Below, in pieces: positions 1 to 9,457 of a stretch of 64,000 nt of DNA. The stretch is taken from assembly GCA_963773745.1 (NCBI GenBank), contig CAVZCL010000001.1, positions 620,001-684,000 of the forward strand, given 5' to 3'. The position numbers were made by a program, and so were the translations under genes. Under the pieces are notes generated by a model that had not been told where the DNA came from, made no database searches, and saw nothing but the letters and a program-made list of their open reading frames with translations. Origin of the DNA: UBA5069 sp963773745. GTDB lineage: Bacteria > Chloroflexota > Anaerolineae > Caldilineales > Caldilineaceae. Positions within the stretch are counted from its first letter, which is position 1; the number at the start of each line of letters is the position of its first letter.

Positions 1-306
1 GGCGTCCACTTGCCGGATCAGCTGGACCAGCGAGGCAGGCGTTGCGCCCGTGTAGCGTGCGATCTCTTCGACCTGGGCACGAAAGGTGGCCTGGTCTGCG
101 TCGGGCCTGCGGCAGAGCGCCAGCCGCACAAAGGCCAGCCGGCTGAGGCCCAGCTGCTGCTGCTGCGCGTCGCGGCTCTTGCCCTCCTGCCGCCGATAGG
201 CTTCGAGAACGCTTGCCATATAGTTGGGGTCGCCCTCGAGACGCTGTGCCAGTTGCTCCAGCAACGGGTCACCTGCATCTGTATAGCCGCCACGTGTCTC
301 AGTCAT
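1..306 (-). CDS. Partial hypothetical protein, 3' end outside the window
   Basis: An open frame runs off the left edge. Its ATG (304-306) lies inside the last codons of the upstream sigma-like gene (8-base overlap), so the two are translationally coupled. The visible ~102 residues begin MTETRGGYTDAG and are rich in charged and Gln residues, with a QQQQ run near residue 47. The segment looks helical, with the pattern SLVQLIRQVDA at the edge. I do not recognise a family. Coupling to a sigma-like gene makes a regulatory or membrane partner plausible, but that is inference only. Confidence 0.6.
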   Translation of the reverse strand, partial: MTETRGGYTDAGDPLLEQLAQRLEGDPNYMASVLEAYRRQEGKSRDAQQQQLGLSRLAFVRLALCRRPDADQATFRAQVEEIARYTGATPASLVQLIRQVDA

Positions 307-955
307 TGCCCCGGGCCTCCGCGCGTATCGCTTCGGGATCCAGAGAGCGCCGCAGACGCGCTTTGATGCGATCCTTGTTCTGTTTGACCGTACGCGCCTG
401 CTCGGCGGCCGGCAAGTGGGTAATGCCCAGAACAATCGCATACTGTTCCGTCCTGTGAACGCCTTCAAGCATTAGTTCTACCATCGCATAGTCTGTCGCG
501 CTGGTCAGCCGCTCGGCCAGCCACACGTAGACATTCGACTCATTCTCAATCAGAGCGGCCACGAAATCATTTTCGTCGCGATACTCTGCCTCGTATTCCG
601 AGTCGCCCGCGCCATTCGCGACACCCTGCTGCCAATCCACCTCACGCCGCGCCCGCCGCCGCGCCGAATCATAGGCGTTGCGCGCATCGCCTTTGGCCGA
701 CATTACCAGATAGCCCAGCAGGTCCAACTCTCCGGGATCGTATTGCTGGGGACGGCCAAGATAGCTGACAAGTGCATCAATCGCAGCCTGCTCGACCACG
801 TGCCGGTCACCCGGGTCCACCTCAAAGCCCTCCAGCCGCTTCAGGAGCAGCGGCAGGAAGATTTCGGAGATTGCGGCGCTGGCCGTGCGGTCGCCGGCAA
901 TCAGGCGCGCATGGAGCATGGCGCCAAGTTCTTTGGGTGAGTGATTCAAATCCAC
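299..955 (-). CDS. Sigma-70-like (ECF-type) regulatory protein
   Basis: About 218 residues. The N-terminal part LHARLIAGDRTASAA followed by a helical segment resembles the opening of a sigma-factor-like family common in Chloroflexi and Planctomycetes, where it corresponds to region 2. The C-terminus (EQARTVKQNKDRIKARLRR) resembles a region 4 recognition helix. Probable role: directing RNA polymerase to specific promoters. I chose the GTG at 955 because AGGGG lies about 9 bases upstream; a longer GTG start at 973 and an ATG at 919 are alternatives. It overlaps the next, cut-off gene by 8 bases, suggesting one operon. Family assignment is by pattern only. Confidence 0.55.
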   Translation of the reverse strand: MDLNHSPKELGAMLHARLIAGDRTASAAISEIFLPLLLKRLEGFEVDPGDRHVVEQAAIDALVSYLGRPQQYDPGELDLLGYLVMSAKGDARNAYDSARRRARREVDWQQGVANGAGDSEYEAEYRDENDFVAALIENESNVYVWLAERLTSATDYAMVELMLEGVHRTEQYAIVLGITHLPAAEQARTVKQNKDRIKARLRRSLDPEAIRAEARGND

Positions 956-1119
956 GCAGAAGACCCCTTGCACAAACGCGCAGCAACGAGGAGAGCGGAG
1001 GGTACAATAAGCACGTTGGCCGCGGGTTCGGCCGAATCATGTGGAGAGAAATGCAGCAGATTACGTCAAGTGGCGAATGGATTATACGCTGAAGCTGGCT
1101 AACTGTGCAATCCCGCTTA

Positions 1120-1364
1120 CATTCGGCAATAGGGCTTCTCAAAAGTCAGGCTGAGGTGTGGCAAGCGCCAACAGCAACCTCACCCCCGGCCCCTCTCCAG
1201 AAAATTGGAGAGGGGAGCAAAACAAGTGCGTCACGCCGGAGATGTGACCGATAACGGCGGCGCTGTGCTCCCCTCTCCAATTTTCTGGAGAGGGGCCGGG
1301 GGTGAGGTTGCTGTTGGCGCTTGCCACACCTCAGCCTGACTATTGAGAACCCTGCATTCGGCAA
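1120..1364. mobile_element. MITE-like palindromic element with 10-base flanking direct repeats
   Basis: Arms 1145-1218 and 1267-1340 (74 bases each) are near-perfect inverted complements around a 48-base loop. Each arm carries CACCCCCGGCCCCTCTCC and GTGTGGCAAGCGCC. The ends continue as imperfect terminal repeats (AGGGCTTCTCAA against AGGGTTCTCAA). The 10-mer CATTCGGCAA occurs directly at 1120-1129 and 1355-1364, exactly outside the element, as a target-site duplication would. There is no coding capacity, so any movement would need a transposase supplied elsewhere. Confidence 0.75.
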
Positions 1365-1435
1365 ACGCGCATGTTGCTGCATCTTGTGCGTGGTGTAGAC
1401 TAGCACCAGCCTTGCGCATCAAGGCGCAGGCGTCT

Positions 1436-1577
1436 CAGTGGTCCGTCTTCGAAGTGAGCAACCTGTTTCGTAGCGGCTGCTTCAGCTGCCGTTGTCGAGG
1501 ACGCGACGTCATTGGTGAGTACGGCAGCTGAAGCAGCCGCTACGAAACAGGTTGCTCACTTCGAAGACGGACCACTG
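1436..1577. repeat. Family A inverted repeat, copy 1, with extended arms
   Basis: Arms 1436-1492 and 1521-1577 (57 bases) are perfect inverted complements. The inner 26 bases are the family core (CGTAGCGGCTGCTTCAGC and mirror). The outer ~30 bases of each arm are specific to this locus. The loop begins TGTCGAGGACGCGACG, as in the copy near 35 kb. It lies in the spacer between divergently transcribed genes, just upstream of the DUF218 gene. Copies also occur near 10.6, 16.8, 35.1 and 62.8 kb. Confidence 0.85.
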
Positions 1578-1615
1578 GGTCGCACAGTTCAAATCGCCAT
1601 CCCGAGATTATTGCC

Positions 1616-2407
1616 ATGTTCTATCTCTCCAAGCTGCTCCCGCTCCTTGTCTACCCGGCCGGCCTTGCCTGCGTGCTGCTGCTGGCGGCATTGCTCTTGC
1701 GCAGGCACACGCGCACACGCACTGCGCTGGTTGTGGCGGCGCTGCTGGTTGTGTGGCTTAGCGGCAACCGCATTGTGGCCATGGCCGCGGCGCGCAGCCT
1801 TGAATGGCGCATTCCGCCGCTGGCAGCGGGCGCGCAGGGGGACGCGATTGTCGTCCTCGGCGGGGCCACGCGTGAGGGATTGCCGCCCCGGCCAACCCAT
1901 GAGGTCAATGAGGCAGGCGATCGCCTAATCTACGCAATGCAGCTGTGGAAGCAGGGGGCCGCACCTTACATTGTGGTGACCGGCGGACGCGTGGAGGTGC
2001 TTGGACCCTATGGCGAGAGCGAGGCGGAGGTCATGGCGCAGTTGCTCGAGGCGATGGGGGTGCCGCGCAGCGCGCTGCTGCTGGAGGAGGAGTCGCGCAA
2101 CACCTATGAGAACGCCGTTTACACGCAGGCGCTGCTCGAGGAGCAGGGTATCGAGCGTGTGCTGCTTGTGACTTCGGCCATGCACATGCCGCGCGCAGCT
2201 GCCATCTTTGCGCGGCTGGAGATCGACGCCACAGCTGCGCCCACCGACTACATGGTGACGCAGGCCGACTTCGACTTCTACCTGCGCCCCGAACTAGGCA
2301 TCCAGCTTTTCAACCTTGTGCCCAGTGCCGATGATATGCGGCTGACGACCCTTGCGCTGCGCGAGTGGATTGGGATTGCGACGTACAGGATGCGGGGGTG
2401 GTTGTAG
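1616..2407 (+). CDS. DUF218 (YdcF/ElyC/SanA-like) membrane protein
   Basis: 263 residues. Two N-terminal hydrophobic segments (about residues 4-28 and 37-58) are followed by a DUF218 domain. Its hallmarks are AIVVLGGATREG near residue 80, YIVVTGGR near 120, a GESEAE segment, EEESRNTYENA near 158, and VLLVTSAMHMPRA near 180. Family members are linked to envelope or cofactor metabolism, but the substrate is not established. The ATG at 1616 follows the family A repeat. The gene stands alone: upstream genes run the other way, and the next 400 bases are a palindromic spacer. Confidence 0.85.
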   Translation: MFYLSKLLPLLVYPAGLACVLLLAALLLRRHTRTRTALVVAALLVVWLSGNRIVAMAAARSLEWRIPPLAAGAQGDAIVVLGGATREGLPPRPTHEVNEAGDRLIYAMQLWKQGAAPYIVVTGGRVEVLGPYGESEAEVMAQLLEAMGVPRSALLLEEESRNTYENAVYTQALLEEQGIERVLLVTSAMHMPRAAAIFARLEIDATAAPTDYMVTQADFDFYLRPELGIQLFNLVPSADDMRLTTLALREWIGIATYRMRGWL

Positions 2408-2517
2408 TGTGAAGAGAATTGACGATTGCGTATTGACTATTGAGGGTGCGTGGGGGATACGTAGCGGCGGCTAATGATTATTGCAGAATTGTTTCGGTAT
2501 GGGTTGGTTGGCTCGTC

Positions 2518-2721
2518 GGGGCCGCCGAGGGTTGAAACCCCCGGCTAGCCAAACCAAGTCCACTCAAGTGGACTCACAGCGCGCCGTACGTCGGGGGACT
2601 CGTAGCGGGGGGCTTCCAGCCCTCCGACAGTGGCGCTCGCGCAGAGTGGTCACTCTCTCTAGCCAGTCCACTTGAGTGGACTTGGTTTGCCTAGCCGGGG
2701 GTTTTAACCCTCGGCGGCCCC
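2518..2721. repeat. Long inverted repeat with a nested palindrome
   Basis: Arms 2518-2574 and 2665-2721 are near-perfect inverted complements. Each arm itself contains the 18-base palindrome AGTCCACTTGAGTGGACT, so the unit can fold at two levels. The loop holds a partial family A-like piece (CGTAGCGGGGGGCTTCC). This fills most of the 420-base spacer between the convergent DUF218 and hydantoinase genes; no gene is seen in it. It may act as a bidirectional terminator. Confidence 0.8.
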
Positions 2722-2828
2722 TGCGGCGCGCACCGCTTTATTTCGGAAACATTCATAAGACGCCGCAGGTCTGAATCGCGTTGCGTCCTCAAAAAAGAGC
2801 CGTAGCCGCCGGTTCGCTGGATTGCCCC

Positions 2829-4203
2829 CTACGCACGAGAACGCACCACAAAGCGGCCGTCGGACGGGCTGCCCACCCATGCTTCGTTCTCCACAATCAC
2901 CTTGCCGCGCAGGAGTACCGTGCGCGGCCACCCCTGCAGCTGCATTCCCTCGTAGGGCGTCCAGTCGGCGGCCTCATGCAGCGTTTCGTGGCCCGGGCGT
3001 TGGCTGAGCGTTTTTGCGCGCGCAGGGTCAAAGAGGACAATATCGGCGTCGTAGCCGGGTGCAAGCTGCCCTTTGCGCGTTAGCCCCATGCGACGGGCAG
3101 GGTTGCTGCAGCAGAGCTCGACCCAGCGCTGCAGCGACAGCCGCCCTGTGCGCACACCTGCGCTGTAGATGAGCGAGAGGCGCGCTTCAATGCTGGGCAC
3201 GCCGCCAGGAATCTGCGTAAAGTCGGGCTGCGCCTTCTCGGCGAGGGTCCACGGGCAGTGGTCGGTGCTCACCACCTGCAGGTCGCCATCGGCGAGCGCG
3301 CGCCAGAGGGCATCCTGATCAGCCTGTGTGCGCAGTGGCGGCGCGCAGACGTAGCGCGCGCCCTCCGGCCCGCCCAGGTGCGCGTCGGCGGTGAGCAACA
3401 GGTACTGCGGGCAGCTTTCGCCCCAAATGTCTACGCCACTCGCCCGCGCCGCCGCAATTGCCTCAATTGCCGGCGCGTTGCCCACGTGGAAGATGAGCAG
3501 CGGGCAGCCTGCAAGCTGTGCGAGTTCGGCTGCGCGCGCAATCGCCGTCGCCTCCAGGCGGGTCGGACGGGTGCGCTCATGCTCAATGGGTGCGGTGCGG
3601 CCAGCGGCGAGCGCTTCGGCGCGCAGCAGCTCCAGCACGGGGCCGGTTTCGCTGTGCAGCACCGCGCTGCCGCCCGCCTGCCGCGACGGCGCAGAAGGCA
3701 CGGTAGAGTGACGCATCGTCGAGCATCATCCCCGCGTAGGCTTGATACATCTTGAAGGTGGGACAGCCCGCCTGCAGCGCCGCCTGCACATCGGCCAGCC
3801 CCTCGGGCGCAGCGCCGTGCCAGGTGGGAATCGTCATATGCAGGCCATAGTCTACAGCTACGCGCCCGTCGGCCTCGGCGCGGCGCGCGGCCAGCGCGTC
3901 GAGCAGCGGCTCGGCCGGGTTGGGCGTCACAAAGTCGATGAAGGTGGTGGTGCCGCCGTAGGCCGCAGCGATACTGCCCGTGGCGAAGCTGTCAGTGCTC
4001 ACGCGGCCCGCCAGCGGCAACTGCATGTGTACATGCTCATCCACCCCGCCCGGAATCACAAAGCAGCCGCGCGCGTCGAGCAAGGCGCGCCCCTCCAGCC
4101 CGCTGCCGATGGCGGCAATCCGCTCGCCATCCACCGCTACGTCGGCCGAAACCAATCCGCCCTCGGTGATGATCTCTCCGCCGCGAATTACCAGGTCATA
4201 CAT
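2829..4203 (-). CDS. hydA: Dihydropyrimidinase / D-hydantoinase (one frame change)
   Basis: About 460 residues over two frames joined near 3680. The N-terminal part has the metal-ligand motif DEHVHM (near residue 58) and FKMYQAY, whose Lys is normally carboxylated to bridge two metals. The C-terminal part has LHSETG, FHVGN and STDHCPW, the remaining ligands of the amidohydrolase TIM barrel. The enzyme opens the ring of dihydropyrimidines or 5-substituted hydantoins in the cytoplasm. Start ATG at 4203. The frame change falls between catalytic motifs that all survive, so an assembly indel is more likely than a dead gene. No other pyrimidine catabolism gene is adjacent, so the physiological substrate is open. 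Confidence 0.88.
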
Positions 4204-4366
4204 AGCGCACCCTCGATCGCTTGCAGGTCTACTGCTTGCCTGCCGTATCTATGCTGAAAATCCTCGTGCGGAGATTTGATTCCGAAGGTGGCGACCCGCC
4301 GCGGCGCGTGGCCTCATTTTCATCCTGCGTTGCGCCACAAGGCATGAACCTCTGCGTGCGGAGCCT

Positions 4367-5353
4367 TTAGGGCACGAAGACGCGCAGGATGCGTGCGTTG
4401 CTTTCGGCGACAACCTCAAACTCGCCCAGCGATGCGGGGATGAGCACCCAGTCGACACCTGCCACGGTCACCGGCTCGCCACTCCATTCAATGCGCGCTT
4501 GCCCTTCCAGCACGCCGTAGATCTCGAAGGTCGCGCCGTCGGTTTCGCCAAAGAAAGCGCCGCCGGCGGGTATCGTCAGCCGCTCCGTCTGGAAGTAGGG
4601 GCAGGTGGCGAGCAATTCTATGCGCAGCGTCTCTTCGTCGACCAGCAACTCGGGCTTGACAGGCTGCGCGCCCACAAGGTTGAAGTTCGTCACAGCCAGC
4701 GCTTGTTCCAGGTGCAGTGGGCGTGGGCGGCCCCAATCATAGACCCGATAGGTTGTGTCGCTGTTCTGCTGAATTTCGGCCACCACAATGCCGGGCCCCA
4801 GCGCGTGCATGGCGCCGGGCGGCACAAAGAGCACGTCGCCCTTCTGCACAGCCATGCGGTGGAGCGGCTCTTCGCTGCGCCCGTCGGCAATCGCCTGTGC
4901 ATACTCGGCTTTGGTAATGGGGTGTTTGAAGCCGTAGAGCAACTCCGCGCCTGGCTGCGCCTCGAGCACGACCCACATCTCGGTCTTGCCCGGCTCGCCC
5001 TCGTGCGCAAAGGCGTAGGCGTCGTCGGGGTGCACCTGCACGGAGAGCCAGTTGTTGGCGTCAAGCAGTTTGATGAGCAAGGGAAAGCGTCCGGCCTCGA
5101 CGGCGGCGGCGTTTCGTTCGCCCACCAGTTCCTCACCCTGCTCGCGCACGAGGTCGTTGAGCAGCCGGCCCTGAAACGCGCCGGCGCGTACCGGGCTGGA
5201 GCCATTGGGATGGGCGGCGACGTCCCAGCTTTCGGCGACAATACCATCGGGCAGCGTGCGCCCGAAGTGTTCGAGGTTGCGCCCGCCCCAGGGGTAATCC
5301 TTGAAGACGGGGGTGAAGGTAAGCGGGTAGAGTGACGAAGCTGGCTGATCCAT
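4367..5353 (-). CDS. manA: Mannose-6-phosphate isomerase, class I
   Basis: 328 residues, typical of the shorter class I enzymes found in Gram-positive bacteria and Chloroflexi. Motifs: KLLDANNWLSVQVHPDD (metal-binding Gln and His, near residue 100), a Glu in GKTEMWVV, and VPPGAMHALGPG near residue 180. A second cupin-like half follows. The enzyme interconverts mannose-6-P and fructose-6-P in the cytoplasm, linking mannose use to glycolysis and to GDP-mannose synthesis. Start ATG at 5353 (MDQPASSLYPLTF). The next gene upstream on this strand is separated by a strong palindrome, so it is probably transcribed alone. Confidence 0.92.
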   Translation of the reverse strand: MDQPASSLYPLTFTPVFKDYPWGGRNLEHFGRTLPDGIVAESWDVAAHPNGSSPVRAGAFQGRLLNDLVREQGEELVGERNAAAVEAGRFPLLIKLLDANNWLSVQVHPDDAYAFAHEGEPGKTEMWVVLEAQPGAELLYGFKHPITKAEYAQAIADGRSEEPLHRMAVQKGDVLFVPPGAMHALGPGIVVAEIQQNSDTTYRVYDWGRPRPLHLEQALAVTNFNLVGAQPVKPELLVDEETLRIELLATCPYFQTERLTIPAGGAFFGETDGATFEIYGVLEGQARIEWSGEPVTVAGVDWVLIPASLGEFEVVAESNARILRVFVP

Positions 5354-5433
5354 GGGGTTTCACTTTCGGATTCAGAGTACGGTTGGCGGAATGGAGCCTT
5401 TGCTTCTGCTGGGCTGCGGGCTAACGCCGTTGC

Positions 5434-5552
5434 AGGTCACGTCTCCGGACGTGACGCAGCCCGCAGGGCTGAACACGCGCCGCATAGCTGAACGTTCAGC
5501 GTATCCCGAACATTCAGCCCTGCGGGCTGCGTCACGTCGGGAGACGTGACCT
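5434..5552. repeat. Inverted repeat at the 3' end of the permease gene
   Basis: Arms 5434-5473 and 5513-5552 are inverted complements with one or two mismatches (GACGTGACGCAGCCCGCAGG and mirror). Each arm contains a smaller inverted repeat around GTCACGTC. The right arm ends in the stop codon of the permease, a position suited to a transcription terminator on the minus strand. Confidence 0.75.
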
Positions 5553-6820
5553 ACGACGCACGCTCCGCGCTGCCAAAGCGCGCGCGCAGCCGCTGCCAGA
5601 GGCTGGGCGGCTCCGGCTTGGGCGGCGGCTCGGGCGGAAAGGGCGGCAGGTCCCACATTTTGCGCCAGCCGTAATTGCCCAGCAGCTTGGCCGATGCGGC
5701 TACGGGGGCAGCCAGCACGGCGCCCAGAATGCCCGCCAGCGAGGTGCCCATGAGCACAACCACAATCACCACAACGGGGTGCAGGTCCAGCGCATCACCC
5801 ACAAAGCGGGGCACGAGCACAGCGCCTTCAATTTGCTGCAGCGCGATCATAACCGCAACAATCAACACTGCATACCAAACCGGCGAGAGCCCCAACCAGT
5901 TCCCATCCTGAAAGATGGCGACGGCCACGGCCGCCAGCGCCGAAATCACAGGCCCCAGCACGGGCAGGAACTCGAGCAGACCTGCCAGCCCTCCAAGCGC
6001 GAGCGAGTTGTTGAGGCCCAGAATCGTGAGGGCCAGAGTGACCACAACGAACATGGTGAGCGCGAGCAGCACCTGTCCACGCAAGTAAGCCGCCCAAATA
6101 TCCGTGAATTTCTCGCCCAGTCGCTCCATGTCGGCGCGGTAGCCGGGGACTGCCGCAAAATCGTTCAGCGAGCGGCCAAAGAGCGGCGTGTCGCGCGACA
6201 GATAAATGGCAACAAACATGACAACGAAGAGGGTGCTCAGCGTGGATATTGTGCCGCTCAGCAGGTTGGCCGCAATTGTGCCGCCCTGCGTATAGTTGAG
6301 CCCCGACGCAAGTTGGCGAATGGCTTGCTCAATCGACTGATCATCCACCCCTGCGAAGGGCACAAAGCTGAAGTTGCCAAATTCCAAAGTCAGCGAGGTG
6401 ATGTTGCCCGTAAACCAACTGTACACTTCGGTGACGGCCTGCGGAAGCGCAGTCGCGAGTCTGTCGGCCTGGGAGAAGGCCACGAAGCCCACACCGCCCA
6501 GCAAGCCAAAGGCAACCAGAATGAAGGTGAGGTAGACAATCAAAACGGATGTGCCACGCTGCGTTTTGAAGCGGCGCATGGTGAGATTTACCAGCGGGTT
6601 GAGCAGGTAGGCCAGGATGGCGGCGAAGATAAGGGGCTGCACCAGCGCGCTGAAAGCGCCAGAGAAGAATGCCGATCAACACGACCGTTGTCGCAGCCAC
6701 AACACCCTTGATCAGGTTGCTCCACGGCGGCGACTCGTGCGGCACGATTAGCACCGGCTGGCCATCTGCACCAAGCAGTGTAACTTCTTCATCTGCGCCA
6801 TCGAGTTGTATCTCTGCCAC
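5551..6820 (-). CDS. AI-2E family transporter (one frame change)
   Basis: About 420 residues over two frames joined near 6655. It begins with GTG (6818-6820), a short soluble N-terminus and the first membrane segment (VVAATTVVLIGILL). The second frame supplies about seven further hydrophobic segments. It also has the family pattern of a long middle soluble loop, then GLLEFLPVLGPVISA and LVPRFVGDALDLHPVVVI. The C-tail is Pro-rich and cytoplasmic. Family members export autoinducer-2 or exchange Na+/H+; the substrate here cannot be told. The frame change sits in the first membrane hairpin and is probably an assembly indel. Confidence 0.85.
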
Positions 6821-6863
6821 GTGCGCTCCGCTGCCCCCACATGCACCATTGTTGCGCTGCTGC

Positions 6864-9395
6864 CTACAGCTTCTTCAGTCCCGCCATGGAGACAAGCAGC
6901 TTCTTGATGCCCACACCGGGGAAGGCCACCGTCACCTCTTCGTCATCGCGCGTGACGGTGCTTTCGATGATTGTGCCCACGCCGAATTTGGCGTGCTCCA
7001 CGCTGTCCATGCGCTTGAATTGGGCCTTCTTGCCGCCCGTGGGGCGCGCCGGCGCAGACCGCGCGGTTTGGCGCCGCTGCGACTGCTCGATGCGCCTCCC
7101 GTTGCGCCCCCTGCCGAGCCGCTGGGCGACCATGCCTGCGAGCGCCCGCTGCCGCTGCATTCCCGCTGCCTGCGCCGCTGCTGCCGGCTGCACGCCCGCT
7201 CCCCTGTGAGGATTTCTGCTCCCAGGTATAGGGGCTGCGCTGGCTGCGCACGCTGCGGTCCCAGCTGTCGTCGTCACTGCCCCACTCGGTGGCGCGGCGC
7301 ATGCTCTCCATCTGGCGGCTGCGCTTGTCCACCATGCCGGTGAGCAGATCGTCGGGAATTTCGTCAAAGAAGCGGCTGGGCGACTGCGTGTTGGAGCTGC
7401 CCCACAAGCTGCGCCGCATGGCGTGCACGAGATAAAGACGCAGCCGTGCGCGCGTGATGCCCACATAGGCCAGCCGCCGTTCCTCGGCCATGTCCTCCAT
7501 GTCGCCGCTCTCAATGCTGCACGCGTGGGGCAGAATGCCCTCCTCCATGCCCACCAGAAAGACCACGGGGTACTCAAGCCCCTTGGCCGTGTGCAGGGTG
7601 AGCAACGTCACCGCGCCGCCCTCCTCGTCAATCTGGTCCGAATCGCTGACGAGGCTCACTTCCTCAAGAAAGAGTGAAAGGATTGTGGTCTCGGGGCGGC
7701 TGTCGGTGAGGCCGCGCGTGTAGGCGGCGGCCACGCCGCGCAACTCCTTGAGGTTCTCAATGCGGTCCTCTGCCTCGGAGTGCCGTCGTTGAGATCCGCC
7801 ACGTAGCCGGTGTCATCGATGATGCGGTCGAGCAACTCCGCCACGCTGCCGAAGAGGCCGGCGTGCAGGTCCTCGATCCAGCGTTCAGTCATGCCGGTAA
7901 AGTGATTGAAGCGGTCCAGCGTCCCCTTCTTGAACGGGTGCTCGGCCATGGCGGCGGCCGAAAGGGGTTCCGTGCGGCTCGCGGCCACCTGTTTGGGGCC
8001 ATAGTAGAGAATTTGCAGCGCAGTGTACTCGTTGACGCCAATCTCCGCCGCCCACTGCTTGAGGTCGGCATAGCTCTTGGCGCCAATGCCGCGCGTGGGC
8101 ACGTTGATGATGCGGTCGAGCGCCACGCGGTCGGGCGGGTTGTTAACAAGGCGCAGGAAGGCGAGTGCGTCCTTGATTTCGCGCCGTTCGTAGAAGCGCG
8201 TGGCCCCAATCAGCTTGTACTTGATCTGGCGGCGGACGAAGGCTTCTTCCAGCGCGCGGCTTTGCGCGTTGGTGCGGTACATGATCGCAAAGTCGCCCGG
8301 CCCCATCTTGAGCCCGGGCATGAGGCGCTCGATTTCGTCGCACACATAGGCCGCCTCTTCACTTTCGTTGTACGCCTCATAAACGGTGACGGCAACGCCC
8401 TTGCCGTTGTCCGTGCGCAGCTCCTTGGGCGTGCGGTTGCGGTTGTTGGAGATGACCGCGTTGGCCACGTTGAGGATGGCCTGTGTGCTGCGGTAGTTCT
8501 GCTCCAGCAGAATCACACGCGCGTCGGGAAAGGAGTCGCGGAAGAGGTTTACGTTGCGGTAGTCTGCGCCTCTGAATCGAAAAATCGATTGGTCCTCGTC
8601 GCCCACGCAAAAAAGGTTGCGCCTGCCTTCAGGTTGGCCAACCAGAATGCGAATCAGATCGTATTGCGCAATGTTCGTATCCTGAAACTCGTCCACCAGC
8701 AGGTAGCGCCACTTGAGCTGATACTTGCGCAGGATGTCGTCCCGCTCGCGCAGCAGCATGACTGTGCGCATGAGCAGGTCGTCAAAGTCCATCGCGTTGT
8801 TGCTGTGCAGCGCATCCTGATAGCGGGCATAGACACGAGCGCCCACCTCGTTGATGTAGCTGCTCCGGTCGGCCAGTTCGGGCGTGCGCAGTTCGTTCTT
8901 CTGATTGCTGATGTAGTGCTGCATGGCCGAGGGGCTGTGGCGCTTCTCGTCCAGCCCCATTTCGGCCACCACCGAGCGGAGCAGCGCGAGCTGGTCCGCC
9001 GAATCGTAGATGACCCAGTTGCGCTGGAAGCCAATGGCGTCGGTCTCCACGCGCAGCACACGCGCACAGATGCTGTGGAAGGTGCCGATCGAGAGGCCGC
9101 CCAGGCGCGGCGGCTCGCCCGGGCGGGGCGCGCCGAACTTGTCCTCAAAGATCTTTTCCACGCGGTTGCGCATTTCGCGCGCCGCCTTGTTGGTAAAGGT
9201 GACGGCGAGGATGTTCCACGGCGCTACGCCCGCCTGGTCAATCAGGTAGGCAATGCGGCGGGTGAGAACACGCGTCTTGCCCGAGCCCGGGCCGGCGAGC
9301 ACAAGCACAGGGCCATCCACAGCTTGCACGGCCGCCGCCTGCTGGGCGTTGAGCCCGGCAAGCGGATCATTTATCTGCAAAGAAGATTTCGTCAT
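6864..9395 (-). CDS. pcrA: ATP-dependent DNA helicase PcrA/UvrD (two frame changes)
   Basis: About 840 residues in three frames joined near 7782 and between 7140 and 7210. All superfamily 1 motifs are readable in order: AGPGSGKTRVLT (Walker A, near residue 37), LLVDEFQDTN (Walker B), GDEDQSIFRFRGA, LLEQNYRST, LHTAKGLEYPVVFLVG and EERRLAYVGITRA. The extreme C-terminus (KFGVGTIIES... VAFPGVGIKKL) is the conserved RNA-polymerase-binding tail of PcrA. The protein unwinds DNA 3'-5' in repair and at stalled transcription or replication complexes. I prefer the ATG at 9395 (AGG a few bases upstream) over the TTG at 9404. The linker before the tail is low-complexity Gly/Ala. Confidence 0.93.
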
Positions 9396-9457
9396 AAGCC
9401 TCAATCATTGCGCGGGGCACTGAGTGCGCCACTACACGCCCTGCGCCGGTCCAGCAA

